DNA of 15,046 nucleotides from Bacteroidia bacterium (GTDB taxonomy: Bacteria > Bacteroidota > Bacteroidia > Bacteroidales > Prolixibacteraceae): NCBI GenBank assembly GCA_025358395.1, contig JANYJT010000022.1, positions 1-15,046 on the forward strand, given 5' to 3'. A program made the position numbers and the translations under genes. Shown one piece after another: positions 15,014 through 15,046 of the stretch (position 1 is its first letter; each line of letters opens with the position of its first letter). The notes under the pieces were generated by a model that saw only the letters and a program-made list of their open reading frames with translations, did not search any database and was not told where the DNA came from.

Positions 15014-15046
15014 GGAAGAAAGGTCGAATCTATTCTCCTCTTGTTC

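Overview
The window looks like a piece of a Bacteroidota chromosome. The evidence is indirect: mid-range G+C, weak or absent Shine-Dalgarno sequences before most genes, and a typical Bacteroidota gene set (YncE-propeller/phosphatase fusion, Tat-lipoprotein Gfo/Idh/MocA oxidoreductase, large secreted GH2 enzyme, HX4E lipid A acyltransferase). I see no rRNA, tRNA, CRISPR array, transposase or integrase. No gene-free stretch exceeds about 300 bases.

Layout. 1-455: decayed remnant of a membrane glycosyltransferase (family 39 type) with an internal deletion, a frame change and a lost 3' end. 450-2906 (-): secreted beta-propeller/phosphoesterase fusion. 3060-5367 (+): APC-family permease and an LpxL/HtrB-like acyltransferase, 13 bases apart and probably co-transcribed. 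A long inverted repeat at 5351-5400 separates this pair from the next, oppositely oriented block. 5431-9668 (-): Gfo/Idh/MocA oxidoreductase followed by a GH2 glycoside hydrolase, with a perfect 10-bp-stem hairpin between them. 9669-9838: divergent control region with a direct repeat and palindromes. 9839-11598 (+): DoxX-like membrane protein, pirin and a MarR-family regulator. 11612-12947 (-): bestrophin-like membrane protein of unknown role and a GNAT acetyltransferase. 12948-13221: control region rich in dyad symmetries. 13222-15013 (+): a one-heme cytochrome fused to a predicted outer-membrane beta-barrel, then a small periplasmic cytochrome c.

How the genes may work together. The most interesting part is the last pair: a CxxCH domain at the mouth of a predicted porin, followed at once by a soluble c-type cytochrome. 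This is the architecture of Cyc2-type outer-membrane cytochrome-porins and their periplasmic partners, so the pair may move electrons across the outer membrane; the substrate cannot be read from the sequence. The GH2/oxidoreductase pair suggests periplasmic glycoside processing. DoxX-pirin-MarR resembles a small redox or xenobiotic stress operon with its own regulator. The rest is housekeeping transport and envelope maintenance.
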